Assembly (NCBI RefSeq): GCF_000259275.1
Contig: NC_017735.1
Span: 558,001-622,000, forward strand
Source of the DNA: Helicobacter cetorum MIT 99-5656
Lineage (GTDB): Bacteria; Campylobacterota; Campylobacteria; Campylobacterales; Helicobacteraceae
Direction of reading: 5' to 3'
Length of the DNA: 64,000 bases
Program-made: the position numbers and the translations under genes
In this document: positions 36,275 through 45,322 of the stretch, one piece after another
How positions within the stretch are numbered: the first letter of the stretch is position 1
How the letters are laid out: each line of letters opens with the position of its first letter
The notes under the pieces: generated by a model
What the model saw: the letters and a program-made list of their open reading frames with translations, nothing else
Databases searched by the model: none
Told to the model about the DNA's origin: nothing

Positions 36275-37312
36275 TTATTGTTTAATATAATTTAAAGCAA
36301 TTTTTAAGGCATTTGTCGCCGCACCCACTCTCAGCTGGTCTGCCACACAAAAGCCATGCAAAGTCTTCTTGTCAAACAAATCCTTTCTCAATCGCCCTAT
36401 AAAAGCACTATCAGTATTGCTCGCTTTTAAAGGTGTAGGGTAAAGATTTTTACTAGGCTCATCACAAACCACCACGCTAGGGGCATTTTTTAGCACTTCA
36501 TAGACTTTTTTGAGATTGACTTCTTCTTCAAAAGTAATGCTTAAACTCTCGCTATGACTTCTCAATACCGGCACTCGCACACAAGTCGCACTAATAGGGA
36601 AATTCACACCCATAATCTTATGGGTTTCATACACCATTTTTAGCTCTTCTTTAGTGTAGCCATTCTCATTAAAACTATCAATATGAGCGATTGCATTAAA
36701 TGCGATAGGGTAAGTGAAAGCCCCTACTTGTAGAACTTGGTTTAAATCTGTAGTGGGGTCTTTTTCTAGAAAATCTAAAGCGGTTTTTAACTCATTCTTT
36801 AAACTCTCTATACCCTTATTCCCCGCCCCACTTACGGCTTGATAGGTGCTAACAACCACACTTTTTATCTTAAATTCAAGGTGTAAAGGATTCAAGATTT
36901 GCGTCATTTGAATGGTAGAGCAATTAGGGTTAGCAATGATATTCAAGGGGGCGTTAAAAATTTCTTTCGCATTGATTTCAGGCACTACTAAAGGCACATT
37001 TTCATCTAATCTAAAAAAACTTGTGTTATCAATCACTAAGGAAGTTTTTGAAGCGCTTTTTGCAAACTCTTCACTCACACTCCCCCCAGCACTAAAAAAT
37101 GCGATGTCTATCTCTTCTTTTTCAAAAATCTCATGCGTAGTTTCTAAAATCTCATAATCTTTATTGAAGGCTCTGATATTCTTGCCTGCACTTCTAGCAC
37201 TAGCAAGCGGCACAAATTTTTTAATAGGAAAAAAAGAATTTTCTAAACCCTTAATAAGCTCTTGCCCTACAGCCCCACTAGCTCCGACAATAGCGATATT
37301 ATAAGTCTTCAT
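36275..37312 (-). CDS. asd: Aspartate-semialdehyde dehydrogenase
   Basis: Asd reduces aspartyl phosphate to aspartate semialdehyde, the branch point to lysine, diaminopimelate, threonine and methionine. The nucleotide-binding [11 protein letters not shown] is at the start, the catalytic cysteine is in [13 protein letters not shown] near 130, [12 protein letters not shown] is near 160, and the catalytic histidine context is [14 protein letters not shown] choose the ATG at 37312 ([13 protein letters not shown], 345 aa) because GGAAA lies just ahead and the family begins there. The frame is open seven codons further. The start overlaps the end of hisS by 14 bases, so the genes are coupled. Confidence 0.95.
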   Translation of the reverse strand: MKTYNIAIVGASGAVGQELIKGLENSFFPIKKFVPLASARSAGKNIRAFNKDYEILETTHEIFEKEEIDIAFFSAGGSVSEEFAKSASKTSLVIDNTSFFRLDENVPLVVPEINAKEIFNAPLNIIANPNCSTIQMTQILNPLHLEFKIKSVVVSTYQAVSGAGNKGIESLKNELKTALDFLEKDPTTDLNQVLQVGAFTYPIAFNAIAHIDSFNENGYTKEELKMVYETHKIMGVNFPISATCVRVPVLRSHSESLSITFEEEVNLKKVYEVLKNAPSVVVCDEPSKNLYPTPLKASNTDSAFIGRLRKDLFDKKTLHGFCVADQLRVGAATNALKIALNYIKQ

Positions 37313-38627
37313 CGTTGTTTCCAATAATTTCAAGGGCTTTTAAAAAACTCAAGCAATTGAGTTGCATGCCTGAATGCATGTTTTTTAAACTTAAAGTTTC
37401 GCTTTTAAATTCTTCTTCCCCAATGATAACAACAAATTCATGCCCCTTGTGATTTGCATAGGAAAAGGGCTTTTTAATCTTTTGAGCTTCTGGATAGACT
37501 TCACTAAAAATACCGCTTTGTCTTAAAAACTCCGCCACACGATTTGCATAAGAAAAATATTCTTCATGCATACAAGCGATTAATACCTTTGCTTGAGTGG
37601 AGCGTTCATCTAGTAATTGCATTTCACTTAAAGCGACTAGTAGCCTGTCAATCCCAATAGAAGCCCCCACCCCCTGTAAATTCTCTTTAGAAAAATTTTT
37701 AGTCAAATTATCATAACGCCCCCCTGAACACACACTCCCCAAAGATTTCATGTGATTAAGGGTTGTTTCATACACAATCCCTGTATAATACCCTAAGCCC
37801 CTAGCGATAGAAAAATCAATTTTATACAAGTTTTCAGAAATCTGTAAATCCCCTAGTAACCGGTATAGCTTTTCTAAATCCTGTATGCCTTCTTTTAAAT
37901 TTTGATTATAAGCTTTTAAGTAAGAAATTTTTTCAAAAAATTCTGCATGGCCTAAATCATTTTGCTTGATTTGGACTATCTCTAAAAGCTCTTTAACCAC
38001 CTTCAAAGTCAAATCACACTCTTTTTGCAACTCCTCTTCAACCCCATTCAAGCCAATCTTTTCTAACTTATCCACAATACGCAACACTTCAGTAACCTGA
38101 GAAATGCCAAAATGCTCACATATCCCATTTAAAATTTTTCTATGATTAATAGACACACAAAAATCTTCCAAATCTAGAGCTTTTAAAGAAGCGATAATTA
38201 CTTGAATAATCTCAGCATCACAAACTAAGCTCTCGCTCCCTATAAAATCAAAATCACATTGCGTAAACTCTCTGTAACGCCCTTTCTGAGCCCTTTCACC
38301 CCTAAAGACATTTCCTATAGCATAGCGTTTAAAGGGAATTTGTAAGGTGTGGTAATGCTGTGAGACAAAACGAGCTAATGGCACAGTCAAATCAAACCTT
38401 AAAGCCACATCTCTACTTCCATGGTCTTTAAAACGATAAATCTCTTTTTGAATATCACTACTAGCATCAGGTAATAACACTTCAGCGTATTCTAAATGGG
38501 GGGTTTCAATAGGCACAAAACCAAAACTTTGAAAAACCAAAGAAACTTTAGAAAGCAACTGGGCTTTTTGTATCGCATCTTTAGGTAAGCGGTCTTTAAA
38601 TCCGCTCAATACTTTAGGGGTAATCAT
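37299..38627 (-). CDS. hisS: Histidyl-tRNA synthetase
   Basis: This class II aminoacyl-tRNA synthetase charges tRNA-His. It has 442 residues. Motif 1 region [18 protein letters not shown] is near 35, motif 2 is [23 protein letters not shown] near 108-130, the HisA motif is [13 protein letters not shown] near 270, and motif 3 is [12 protein letters not shown] near 320. A C-terminal anticodon-binding domain follows. It is complete and of family length. The start lies 61 bases from the divergent waaF gene, so a shared promoter region with an AT-rich inverted repeat (CTAAAATTTTAG) separates them. Confidence 0.97.
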   Translation of the reverse strand: MITPKVLSGFKDRLPKDAIQKAQLLSKVSLVFQSFGFVPIETPHLEYAEVLLPDASSDIQKEIYRFKDHGSRDVALRFDLTVPLARFVSQHYHTLQIPFKRYAIGNVFRGERAQKGRYREFTQCDFDFIGSESLVCDAEIIQVIIASLKALDLEDFCVSINHRKILNGICEHFGISQVTEVLRIVDKLEKIGLNGVEEELQKECDLTLKVVKELLEIVQIKQNDLGHAEFFEKISYLKAYNQNLKEGIQDLEKLYRLLGDLQISENLYKIDFSIARGLGYYTGIVYETTLNHMKSLGSVCSGGRYDNLTKNFSKENLQGVGASIGIDRLLVALSEMQLLDERSTQAKVLIACMHEEYFSYANRVAEFLRQSGIFSEVYPEAQKIKKPFSYANHKGHEFVVIIGEEEFKSETLSLKNMHSGMQLNCLSFLKALEIIGNNDEDL

Positions 38628-38688
38628 TAGGTTTCCTTATATTTATATGCTAAAATTTTAGCTTAAAAATTTTAAAAAAGGGCAATTT

Positions 38689-39738
38689 ATGGGCATAACA
38701 ACACAAAATGGCATGCGTATTTTGTTGCGTTTGCCTAACTGGCTAGGTGATGCAGTTATGGCAAGCTCGCTTTTTTACACCCTTAAAAACCACTACCCAA
38801 ACGCACGCTTTGTTTTAGTAGGCACAAAAATCGCTTGCGAACTCTTTGAAAAAGATGAGAGTGTGGAAGCCACTTTCATAGACAACACCAAAAATTCCCC
38901 TTTGAGACTCCTAGCCACCTACAAACTCGCCCAAAAAATAAACAAATGCGATTTGGCTATCACGCTCAGCAATCATTTCTACTCAGCCTTTTTGCTCTAT
39001 GCCACAAAAACGCCCATTCGCATAGGTTTTGCTAAATTTTTACGCTCCTTTTTACTCAGCCATGCTATAGCTAAACCTCCTAGAGATTATCATCAAGTAG
39101 AAAAATATTGCTTTTTATTTTCACAATTTTTAAAAAAAGAGCTGGATAGAGAGAGTGTGTTACCCTTGAATTTAGCTTTTAATCTCCACTCTCGCTCTAA
39201 CAACACCCCTAAAAAAATCGGCTTTAGCCCTAGTGCGAGTTATGGAAGCGCCAAAAGATGGTTACCCCCCTATTACGCTAAAGTCGCTAGTGTCTTATTA
39301 GAAAAGGGGCATGAAATTTATTTCTTTGGTGCCAAAGAAGACTCCTTGGTTTCTGAAGAGATTTTGAGACTCACTCAAAACGAATTAAAAAATAAGGCGT
39401 TGATGACAAATGCAACGAATCTGTGCGGAAAAACAAGCATTGAAGAATTAGCACAAAACATCGCTTCATTAAACCTTTTTATCACTAATGATAGCGGTCC
39501 TATGCATGTGGCTACTAGCACAAACACCCCTTTAATCGCCCTTTTTGGTCCCACTGACATGCAAGAAACTAGCCCCTATAAGGCTAAAAAAGCGGTTTTA
39601 TTAAACCATAACCTGGCTTGTTCGCCTTGCAAAAAACGCATCTGTCCTTTAAGGGGTGAAAAAAATCAAATGTGCATGAAGTCTATCACACCCACTGAAG
39701 TTCTTCAAGCTGCCTACACTCTCTTAGAAGGGGATTAA
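38689..39738 (+). CDS. waaF: Lipopolysaccharide heptosyltransferase II
   Basis: This GT-B enzyme adds the second heptose to the LPS inner core on the cytoplasmic side of the inner membrane. It has 349 residues with the family opening ILLRLPNWLGDAVMASSLFY near 11-30. The heptosyltransferase C-terminal motifs are NLFITNDSGPMHVATS near 265, LIALFGPTDMQETSPY, and a cysteine-rich end CSPCKKRICPLRGEKNQMCM. ATG 38689 has AAAGGGC ahead and matches the length I recall for H. pylori. A start at the ninth codon (MRILL) is possible. The next gene begins one base after the stop. Confidence 0.94.
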   Translation: MGITTQNGMRILLRLPNWLGDAVMASSLFYTLKNHYPNARFVLVGTKIACELFEKDESVEATFIDNTKNSPLRLLATYKLAQKINKCDLAITLSNHFYSAFLLYATKTPIRIGFAKFLRSFLLSHAIAKPPRDYHQVEKYCFLFSQFLKKELDRESVLPLNLAFNLHSRSNNTPKKIGFSPSASYGSAKRWLPPYYAKVASVLLEKGHEIYFFGAKEDSLVSEEILRLTQNELKNKALMTNATNLCGKTSIEELAQNIASLNLFITNDSGPMHVATSTNTPLIALFGPTDMQETSPYKAKKAVLLNHNLACSPCKKRICPLRGEKNQMCMKSITPTEVLQAAYTLLEGD

Positions 39739-39739
39739 A

Positions 39740-40324
39740 ATGTTAATTAATTTTGAAGAAGCAAGTTTTTTACAAAAACACAAGATTTTAAGCCACAGCA
39801 TTACACCACGACCTATCGCTTGGGTCTCTACACTCTCTAAAAACCAAGTCAATAATCTCGCGCCTTTTAGTTTTTTTGCCCCTATTTGTAGCGAACCAGC
39901 TCTCTTAAGTTTGTATCTCACACCCAAAAGTGATGGAAGCAACAAAGACACCCTTAAAAATATTTTAGAGACTCAAAAAGCCACCATTTGCTTGTGTGAT
40001 GAACGCCATTTAAATGCCCTACAGCTAAGCTCTATGGAGCTAGAATATAATGTCAGCGAAAGTGAAAAATTCAGTATTCCTATGCAAGAAATCCATGCTG
40101 ACTATCCGCCTATTGTTCAAGGGGTTAGCATAGCGTTTTGTTGTGATTTTTATCAATTTTTAGAAATTCCTAAAGAATCTAAACCCTTTTTTTTGGAAGT
40201 CAAACACAGCTACATTGAAAAAACTCTGTATGAAGAAGATTTAAACTTTACTTTTAGGGGGGTGGGAAGAGTGGGTAAATCCTATCAGGTCTCAGGAATC
40301 TTAAAGAGTGCTAAAAACTTATAA
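39740..40324 (+). CDS. Flavin reductase-like FMN-binding protein
   Basis: The 194-residue protein matches the flavin-reductase-like split-barrel family. It opens with ITPRPIAWVSTLSKNQVNNL near 20-40 and continues APFSFFAPICSEPALLSLYL, the usual FMN-binding block, then SMELEYNVSESEKFSI and a C-terminal GVGRVGKSYQVSG. Such proteins bind FMN and may act as reductases supplying reduced flavin. The partner is unknown. It starts right after waaF and is probably co-transcribed. Confidence 0.88.
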   Translation: MLINFEEASFLQKHKILSHSITPRPIAWVSTLSKNQVNNLAPFSFFAPICSEPALLSLYLTPKSDGSNKDTLKNILETQKATICLCDERHLNALQLSSMELEYNVSESEKFSIPMQEIHADYPPIVQGVSIAFCCDFYQFLEIPKESKPFFLEVKHSYIEKTLYEEDLNFTFRGVGRVGKSYQVSGILKSAKNL

Positions 40325-40327
40325 AAA

Positions 40328-40362
40328 CACAAAAAACCAAAGAAAGCGTTCTCAAACGCCTT
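40328..40362 (-). terminator. Terminator of the lysine-rich protein gene
   Basis: On the minus strand GGCGTT and AACGCT-type arms form a small GC stem, followed by TTTGGTTTTTTG. It lies just past the stop of the lysine-rich gene and may also serve the convergent flavin-reductase-like gene. Confidence 0.55.
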
Positions 40363-40373
40363 CTTCAAGTCAA

Positions 40374-40649
40374 TTAAGCTACAGAATGCTTAGGCTTTTT
40401 CATATCTTTCTTGTCTTCTTTAGCTGTATACAAATCAACTAACTTAGGTTTTTTCATGTCTTTTTTCTCATCTTTGTGAGCTAACTCAACCATTTTAGGT
40501 TTTTTCATGTCTTTTTTCTCATCTTTGTGAGCTAACTCAACCATTTTAGGTTTTTTCATGTCTTTTTTCTCATCTTTGTGAGCATCTGCATATGCGAAAC
40601 TTGTCATTAGCCCCGCCAATAAGGCACTTGTCAAAATTTGTTTTTTCAT
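40374..40649 (-). CDS. Secreted lysine-rich protein made of 17-residue repeats
   Basis: The 91-residue protein has a signal peptide (MKKQILTSALLAGLMTSFAYA, cleavage expected after AYA or ADA). It is followed almost only by repeats of AHKDEKKDMKKPKMVEL: three near-identical units and a fourth diverged one (AKEDKKDMKKPK). The mature part is about one third lysine with paired acidic residues and no cysteine or aromatic core apart from one tyrosine. It should be highly basic and probably unfolded, so it may bind nucleic acid, LPS or metal. I recognise no function. The ATG has AAGGAG eight bases ahead. Confidence 0.85.
   Translation of the reverse strand: MKKQILTSALLAGLMTSFAYADAHKDEKKDMKKPKMVELAHKDEKKDMKKPKMVELAHKDEKKDMKKPKLVDLYTAKEDKKDMKKPKHSVA
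40444..40582. repeat. Three 51-bp tandem repeats inside the lysine-rich gene
   Basis: The block TTAGGTTTTTTCATGTCTTT and its continuation recurs at 40444, 40495 and 40546, with 51-base spacing and almost no differences. A unit length divisible by three keeps the frame, so copy number can vary between strains without breaking the gene. Confidence 0.92.
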
Positions 40650-40780
40650 CTGAAAAACTCCTTGTTGTTAATGTTATTAAAGCGAAAGCATTCTACATCA
40701 AAAAAGTAAACGGATAAAAATTTTAATTATAAGATTTTATGATTTATCATTATTCCCTTATTTAAGGATAGTGAAACACC

Positions 40781-40830
40781 CCTCGCTAAAGCGAGGAGCT
40801 TCCTAACTAAAGCACCCTACTGAATGCTAA
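40781..40830 (-). ncRNA. Right-end hairpin and likely omega RNA 3' region
   Basis: In IS605-family elements the tnpB message end and right end form the guide (omega) RNA for the TnpB nuclease. The hairpin at 40781-40796 and the short stretch to the tnpB stop are where its conserved 3' part should lie; the guide would be read from flanking DNA below about 40771. The limits are inferred from the family, not seen. Confidence 0.4.
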
Positions 40831-42149
40831 TACGAAAGGCTTTGCTCTTTAAAGTCTGCAAGGCTATTTCCTAACCCAAGAAGACTTAACCCTTTGCTTA
40901 AAATATTACTTGCGGCGTTTATATCTCTATGCTCTATATATCCGCAATTTTGACACAGATATTCTCTATGATTTAATTTAAGCTCGTGGTTGATTTGCCC
41001 ACAACTATGACAAGTTTTACTCGTATATTGTGGGGGAGCTTTCACTAACAATTTGCCATTATGCTGTTGTTTGTAGTCTAAAAAAGAGATGATTTGATAG
41101 AATGAAGTATTTAGTATAGACTTATTAAGCCCACTCTTTTGTTTAACATTTTTGAGTTTGGCTCTTTTGGTCATGTTCTTAATTTGTAAGTCTTCAACTA
41201 CTATCAATTCAAATTGCTTTGAAAGTTCGCTTGTGATTTTATGGTATCTGTCTAGTTTTTGATAGCTTGATTTATCAAAGGCTTTGTTTAATTTTTTTTG
41301 AGTTTTGTAAAAATTACCTCCTAGTTTGATTTTATTTTGTTTAGATTTTAAAACCCTACGGCTTTGTTTTCTTTGTAGTCTTTTAAATTCTTTAGAGTAT
41401 TTTTTAAAAGAATGTAGTTTAGAATAAGTAGGAATAAGTCGTTTTAGATTGATATTTTCATCTACTTTTAAACCTAGTTCTTTCATGTCTTTTTGGTATT
41501 GTTCTAGGTCGGTTAGTTTTTCATATTCTTTTAAATCAACGCTTAAAGCTATATCATAGATATTTAAGTCCACACCGACACAATTTCTAGGCTCTTTAAT
41601 AGTGTTAAGCTCTTTTTCGTATTCTATGCTAAAACTAACAAAATATTTTTGATGAGAGCAAGAGACTACGATTTGTTTAATCTTAGCATTAAGGGGTAAG
41701 TCTCTATGCATACGCATTTTTAAGGGCATTTTCATTAAGTTAAACATCTTAAAGCGTTCGTTAAAGTCTTTGATAGAAAAGCCTTGATTATTCCAAGTAA
41801 AACTTTGTTTAGCAAATTTAGAGTTTTTAAATTTAGGAAAGCCCCTATTTTTGACTTTAAAGGCATCTCTTAAGGCTCTTTCTGCATTCATGCGTGATTG
41901 TTGAGCGACTACACTACTAAAACTTAAATTCCTAGCTTTTAAATGGTGCTTAATCGCACTATCTAATTCGCTTGATTTTTGCCATTTTCTTTGTTTAGTG
42001 GGTAAATCTTTGTTTTTTTCGTATTGCTCTTGTTGTAGATTTAAGCAAATGTTATAGGCTTGGTTATAGACAAAAAAAGAGTGTTGTAATTTGGTCTGTT
42101 GCTCTTTGGTAGGATACAAACGAAATTTAAAGCCCTTATTTACTTTCAT
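40827..42149 (-). CDS. tnpB: TnpB RNA-guided nuclease of the IS605 element
   Basis: This 440-residue TnpB (OrfB) belongs to the family that gave rise to Cas12. An N-terminal helix-turn-helix part (KGFKFRLYPTKEQQTKLQHS) comes first. The RuvC residues are split along the chain: the first aspartate in CVGVDLNIYDIALSVD near 192, the glutamate in LIVVEDLQIKNM near 315, and the last aspartate in HRDINAASNI near 415. A zinc ribbon CHSCG...CQNCG lies at about 380-405. All key residues are present, so it may be active as a nuclease. Confidence 0.95.
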   Translation of the reverse strand: MKVNKGFKFRLYPTKEQQTKLQHSFFVYNQAYNICLNLQQEQYEKNKDLPTKQRKWQKSSELDSAIKHHLKARNLSFSSVVAQQSRMNAERALRDAFKVKNRGFPKFKNSKFAKQSFTWNNQGFSIKDFNERFKMFNLMKMPLKMRMHRDLPLNAKIKQIVVSCSHQKYFVSFSIEYEKELNTIKEPRNCVGVDLNIYDIALSVDLKEYEKLTDLEQYQKDMKELGLKVDENINLKRLIPTYSKLHSFKKYSKEFKRLQRKQSRRVLKSKQNKIKLGGNFYKTQKKLNKAFDKSSYQKLDRYHKITSELSKQFELIVVEDLQIKNMTKRAKLKNVKQKSGLNKSILNTSFYQIISFLDYKQQHNGKLLVKAPPQYTSKTCHSCGQINHELKLNHREYLCQNCGYIEHRDINAASNILSKGLSLLGLGNSLADFKEQSLSY

Positions 42150-42185
42150 AGAAAGATTTTAGCATAATTTAGTTAAACTTGGTCT

Positions 42186-42602
42186 ATGAAACAAATTGAT
42201 AATATTAGACATGGCAGACATTGTGTTTTTTTAATGCATGTGCATTTAGTATTTGTAACTAAATATAGGCGTAAAGCATTCAACAAAGAAGTTATAGACT
42301 TTTTAGGTTCTGTATTTGCTAAGGTATGCAAAGACTTTGAAAGCGAGTTAGTAGAATTTGATGGGGAAAGCGACCATGTGCATTTACTTATCAATTATCC
42401 ACCAAAAGTTAGTGTTAGTAGGTTAGTTAATTCTTTAAAGGGTGTTAGTAGTCGTTTGGTTAGACAACAAAATTTTAAAAATGTTAAAGCTACTTTGTGG
42501 GGCAATCATTTATGGTCGCCTAGTTATTTTGCTGGAAGCTGTGGGGGTGCTCCTTTAGAAATCATTAAGCAATATATCCAAGAGCAAGAAACACCACATT
42601 AG
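42186..42602 (+). CDS. tnpA: TnpA single-strand transposase (Y1 HUH type)
   Basis: This 138-residue transposase of the IS200/IS605 family excises and inserts single-stranded circles by a tyrosine intermediate. The HUH pair is in SDHVHLLINYPP near 60, HLVFVTKYRRKAF is near 20, and the tyrosine nucleophile is in ILKEIIKQYIQEQ-type context (EIIKQYIQEQ near 128). It is intact. Behind its stop are two hairpins (TAACC...GGTTA at about 42608 and AATAGCC-TAAC-GGCTATT at 42642-42659) and the left-end hairpin. Confidence 0.95.
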   Translation: MKQIDNIRHGRHCVFLMHVHLVFVTKYRRKAFNKEVIDFLGSVFAKVCKDFESELVEFDGESDHVHLLINYPPKVSVSRLVNSLKGVSSRLVRQQNFKNVKATLWGNHLWSPSYFAGSCGGAPLEIIKQYIQEQETPH

Positions 42603-42673
42603 ATTTGCTAACCTTTTGTTTTTAGGTTAAATGACACTAAAAAATAGCCTAACGGCTATTGACGCTTACATCT

Positions 42674-42717
42674 CCGCCCTAAAGGACGGAGTTTTTCGCT
42701 TTGTTGGGATAAAATTT
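42674..42717. repeat. Left end of the IS605-type element
   Basis: The imperfect hairpin CCGCCC-TAAA-GGACGG is followed by GAGTTTTTCGCTTTGTTGGG and ATAAAATTT. The 43 bases 42672-42714 recur without change at 47328-47370, where they form half of a palindrome. Confidence 0.8.
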
Positions 42718-42840
42718 AAACCACATAAAACAAAATTTAAAGATATAAAAGGGATTTTAACAGCACCTTTAAAATGATTTTTGTTAAAGAAGCGTGTTAA
42801 AAAACCACTATAATACCCCTAAAAAAATGCGAGTTTCAAC

Positions 42841-44823
42841 ATGCCCTTATTTGAATTAAAAAGCAATTATTCACCAGCTGGCGATCAGCCCCAAGCAATA
42901 GAAAAGCTTACTAAAAGCCTAAAAGCTAAAAACCAATACCAAACTCTAGTGGGCGTTACAGGAAGTGGTAAGACTTACACGATGGCAAATATCATCGCTA
43001 AAGTCAATAAGCCCACCTTGATAATGAGCCATAATAAGACCTTGTGTGCACAGCTCTATAGCGAGTTTAAGGCGTTTTTTCCACATAATAGAGTGGAGTA
43101 TTTTATATCCCACTTTGATTACTACCAGCCTGAGAGCTACATTCCTAGAAGAGATTTATTCATTGAAAAAGACAGCTCTATTAATGATGATTTAGAGCGT
43201 TTAAGATTAAGTGCGACCACTTCACTTCTAGGTTATGATGATGTGATAGTCATTGCTAGTGTATCGGCTAATTATGGTTTGGGTAACCCTGAAGAATATT
43301 TGAAAGTTATGGAAAAAATCAAAGTGGGCGAAAAACGAGCCTACAAGAGCTTTTTATTAAAGCTTGTAGAAATGGGCTATAGTCGTAATGAAGTGGTGTT
43401 TGATAGGGGGAGCTTTAGAGCGACAGGTGAATGCGTGGATATTTTTCCGGCTTATAATGATGCAGAGTTTATTAGGATTGAATTTTTTGGCGATGAGATA
43501 GAGAGAATTGCGGTATTTGACGCCCTAGAAAGGAATGAAATCAAGCGTTTAGATTCTGTCATGCTTTATGCAGCCAGTCAGTTTGCGGTTGGGAGTGAGA
43601 GATTAAATTTAGCCATTAAAAGCATTGAAGATGAGCTGGCTTTAAGATTGAAATTTTTTAAAGAGCAAGATAAAATGCTTGAATACAACCGCCTTAAGCA
43701 ACGCACTGAGCATGATTTAGAAATGATTAGTGCGACAGGCGTGTGTAAGGGCATTGAAAATTACGCACGCCATTTTACCGGTAAATTGCCCGGCGAAACC
43801 CCTTTTTGTTTGTTGGATTACTTGGGGATTTTTAATAGGGAGTTTTTAGTCATTGTTGATGAAAGCCATGTGAGTTTGCCCCAATTTGGGGGCATGTATG
43901 CAGGGGATATGAGTAGAAAAAGTGTTTTAGTAGAATATGGCTTTAGATTGCCGTCTGCTTTGGATAATCGCCCTTTAAAATACGATGAATTCATCAATAA
44001 GAATTGTCAATTTCTCTTTGTGTCCGCTACGCCTAATAAACTAGAATTAGAGCTTTCTAAAAACAATGTCGCAGAGCAAATCATTCGCCCTACAGGGCTT
44101 TTAGACCCTAATTTTGAAGTGCGAGATAGCGATAAACAAGTCCAAGATTTATTTGATGAAATCAAGTTAGTAATAGAGAGAGATGAAAGAGTGCTAATTA
44201 CCACACTCACTAAAAAAATGGCAGAAGAATTGTGTAAATACTATGCTGAATGGGGCTTGAAAGTGCGTTATATGCATAGTGAAATTGATGCGATTGAGAG
44301 AAACCATATTATCCGCTCTTTAAGGCTTAAAGAATTTGATGTTTTAATAGGGATTAATCTCTTAAGAGAAGGGCTAGACTTACCTGAAGTTTCTTTAGTA
44401 GCGATTATGGACGCAGATAAAGAAGGGTTTTTAAGAAGCGAAACAAGTCTCATTCAAACCATGGGGCGAGCTGCAAGAAATGCTAATGGTAAGGTCTTGT
44501 TATACGCTAAAAAAATCACTATAAGCATGCAAAAAGCCTTTGAGATTACCACTTATAGACGCACTAAGCAAGAAGAGTTTAACAAACTCCACAATATCAC
44601 TCCAAAAAGTGTTAGCCGCACTTTGGAAGCGGAGCTGAAACTAAGAGATGATGAAACTAAAATCGCCCTTGCTAAAGCTTTGAAAAAGGACAAAATGCCT
44701 AGAAGTGAAAGAGAAAAAATCATCAAAGAATTAGATAAAAAAATGCGAGAGTGTGCGAAGAATTTGGATTTTGAAGAAGCTATGCGTTTGAGAGATGAAA
44801 TCGCTAAATTAAAAACGCTTTAA
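42841..44823 (+). CDS. uvrB: Excinuclease ABC subunit B
   Basis: UvrB is the damage-verifying helicase-like subunit of nucleotide excision repair, acting with UvrA and UvrC. It has 660 residues. Walker [10 protein letters not shown] is near 40, the beta-hairpin region [18 protein letters not shown] is near 100, Walker [13 protein letters not shown] is near 340, helicase motifs [18 protein letters not shown] and [12 protein letters not shown] are near 505-545, and the C-terminal UVR motif ([16 protein letters not shown]) binds UvrC. It is complete. The upstream gap holds the IS end and AT-rich DNA. Confidence 0.97.
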   Translation: MPLFELKSNYSPAGDQPQAIEKLTKSLKAKNQYQTLVGVTGSGKTYTMANIIAKVNKPTLIMSHNKTLCAQLYSEFKAFFPHNRVEYFISHFDYYQPESYIPRRDLFIEKDSSINDDLERLRLSATTSLLGYDDVIVIASVSANYGLGNPEEYLKVMEKIKVGEKRAYKSFLLKLVEMGYSRNEVVFDRGSFRATGECVDIFPAYNDAEFIRIEFFGDEIERIAVFDALERNEIKRLDSVMLYAASQFAVGSERLNLAIKSIEDELALRLKFFKEQDKMLEYNRLKQRTEHDLEMISATGVCKGIENYARHFTGKLPGETPFCLLDYLGIFNREFLVIVDESHVSLPQFGGMYAGDMSRKSVLVEYGFRLPSALDNRPLKYDEFINKNCQFLFVSATPNKLELELSKNNVAEQIIRPTGLLDPNFEVRDSDKQVQDLFDEIKLVIERDERVLITTLTKKMAEELCKYYAEWGLKVRYMHSEIDAIERNHIIRSLRLKEFDVLIGINLLREGLDLPEVSLVAIMDADKEGFLRSETSLIQTMGRAARNANGKVLLYAKKITISMQKAFEITTYRRTKQEEFNKLHNITPKSVSRTLEAELKLRDDETKIALAKALKKDKMPRSEREKIIKELDKKMRECAKNLDFEEAMRLRDEIAKLKTL

Positions 44824-44884
44824 AAGGTTTATCTTTTAACAATATTTTACAACTTGAATTTTATTTGATTGTAAAACTCATTTT

Positions 44885-44938
44885 CTTAAGGTGGACAAGG
44901 GGGTATTTGCGATATACCCCCCTTTTGCCCCCCTTAAG
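44885..44938 (+). terminator. Nested hairpins after uvrB
   Basis: GGGGGTAT (44899-44906) and ATACCCCC (44914-44921) form an eight-base stem followed by CTTTT. An outer pair, CTTAAG at 44885 and CTTAAG at about 44933, encloses it with a second C run. It is a plausible terminator of uvrB and marks the edge of the degraded region. Confidence 0.55.
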
Positions 44939-45021
44939 TATCCCCCCTAACCCCCTAGAACGCCTTAAGAAGCTATCGCTTACTACACTTCGTTTCGTAA
45001 GCTCTTTTATTATAAGATTTT

Positions 45022-45045
45022 AAAAAACGCCTCTGGCGTTTTTTA
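45022..45045. terminator. Bidirectional rho-independent terminator
   Basis: AAAAAACGCC-TCT-GGCGTTTTTT is a compact GC stem with A and T flanks on both sides, so it can stop transcripts from either strand. It lies between uvrB and the broken repeat protein. Confidence 0.75.
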
Positions 45046-45124
45046 TGTTTTTCTAATCAATGCTACTTGATACAGAACTTTCTTGCACTTACAAACCTAG
45101 CGTAACCTAGTGAATGACCCATCG

Positions 45125-45286
45125 CTATGATAACATGGTATTACCGCTTTTCCTAGAAAAAATTCCATCGCTGTTATAAATAGTATTGCCATGACGATTA
45201 CCATAACTTCCATCGCTATTATAATACGAGTCGTAAGCAACAGCACTGCCACATAACAAAGGCAAACCCATTAAAACTTTTTTCAT
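45125..45286 (-). pseudogene. Broken secreted protein with YNSDGS repeats
   Basis: On the minus strand an ATG starts a signal peptide (MKKVLMGLPLLCGSAVA), then DSYYNSDGSYGNRHGNTIYN and SDGIFSRKSGNTM before a stop. In another frame the repeat goes on (YHSDGSFTR), so a frameshift near 45130 cut the array. The motif Y-N-S-D-G-S with a following GNT recurs about every 15 residues. Proteins with SDG...GNT repeats occur in several proteobacteria without known function. The 53 residues left could still be secreted. Confidence 0.5.
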
Positions 45287-45322
45287 AATGTATCATTAAT
45301 ATTAATATGGATAGAATTATAT

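Larger units (their letters stand above)
40771..42717 (-). mobile_element. IS200/IS605 family element with divergent tnpA and tnpB
   Basis: The element holds tnpB on the minus strand and tnpA on the plus strand, starting 36 bases apart, as in IS605/ISHp608. The right end (beyond tnpB) carries hairpin CCTCGC-TAAA-GCGAGG at 40781-40796. The left end (beyond tnpA) carries hairpin CCGCCC-TAAA-GGACGG at 42674-42689. No target duplication is expected for this single-strand mechanism. On the minus strand the left end is preceded by TTTAA, the known IS605-type target. Both genes are full length. Exact ends are uncertain by a few bases. Confidence 0.88.

Noticed and set aside
40444-40582. Tandem repeats that at first sight might be a CRISPR array
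   Set aside because: The units are adjacent without spacers, in frame, and encode a 17-residue peptide repeat. No cas gene is present.
40827-42149. TnpB considered as a Cas12-type effector
   Set aside because: A tnpA gene and IS605 ends flank it and no CRISPR array is nearby, so it is an ordinary transposon TnpB.
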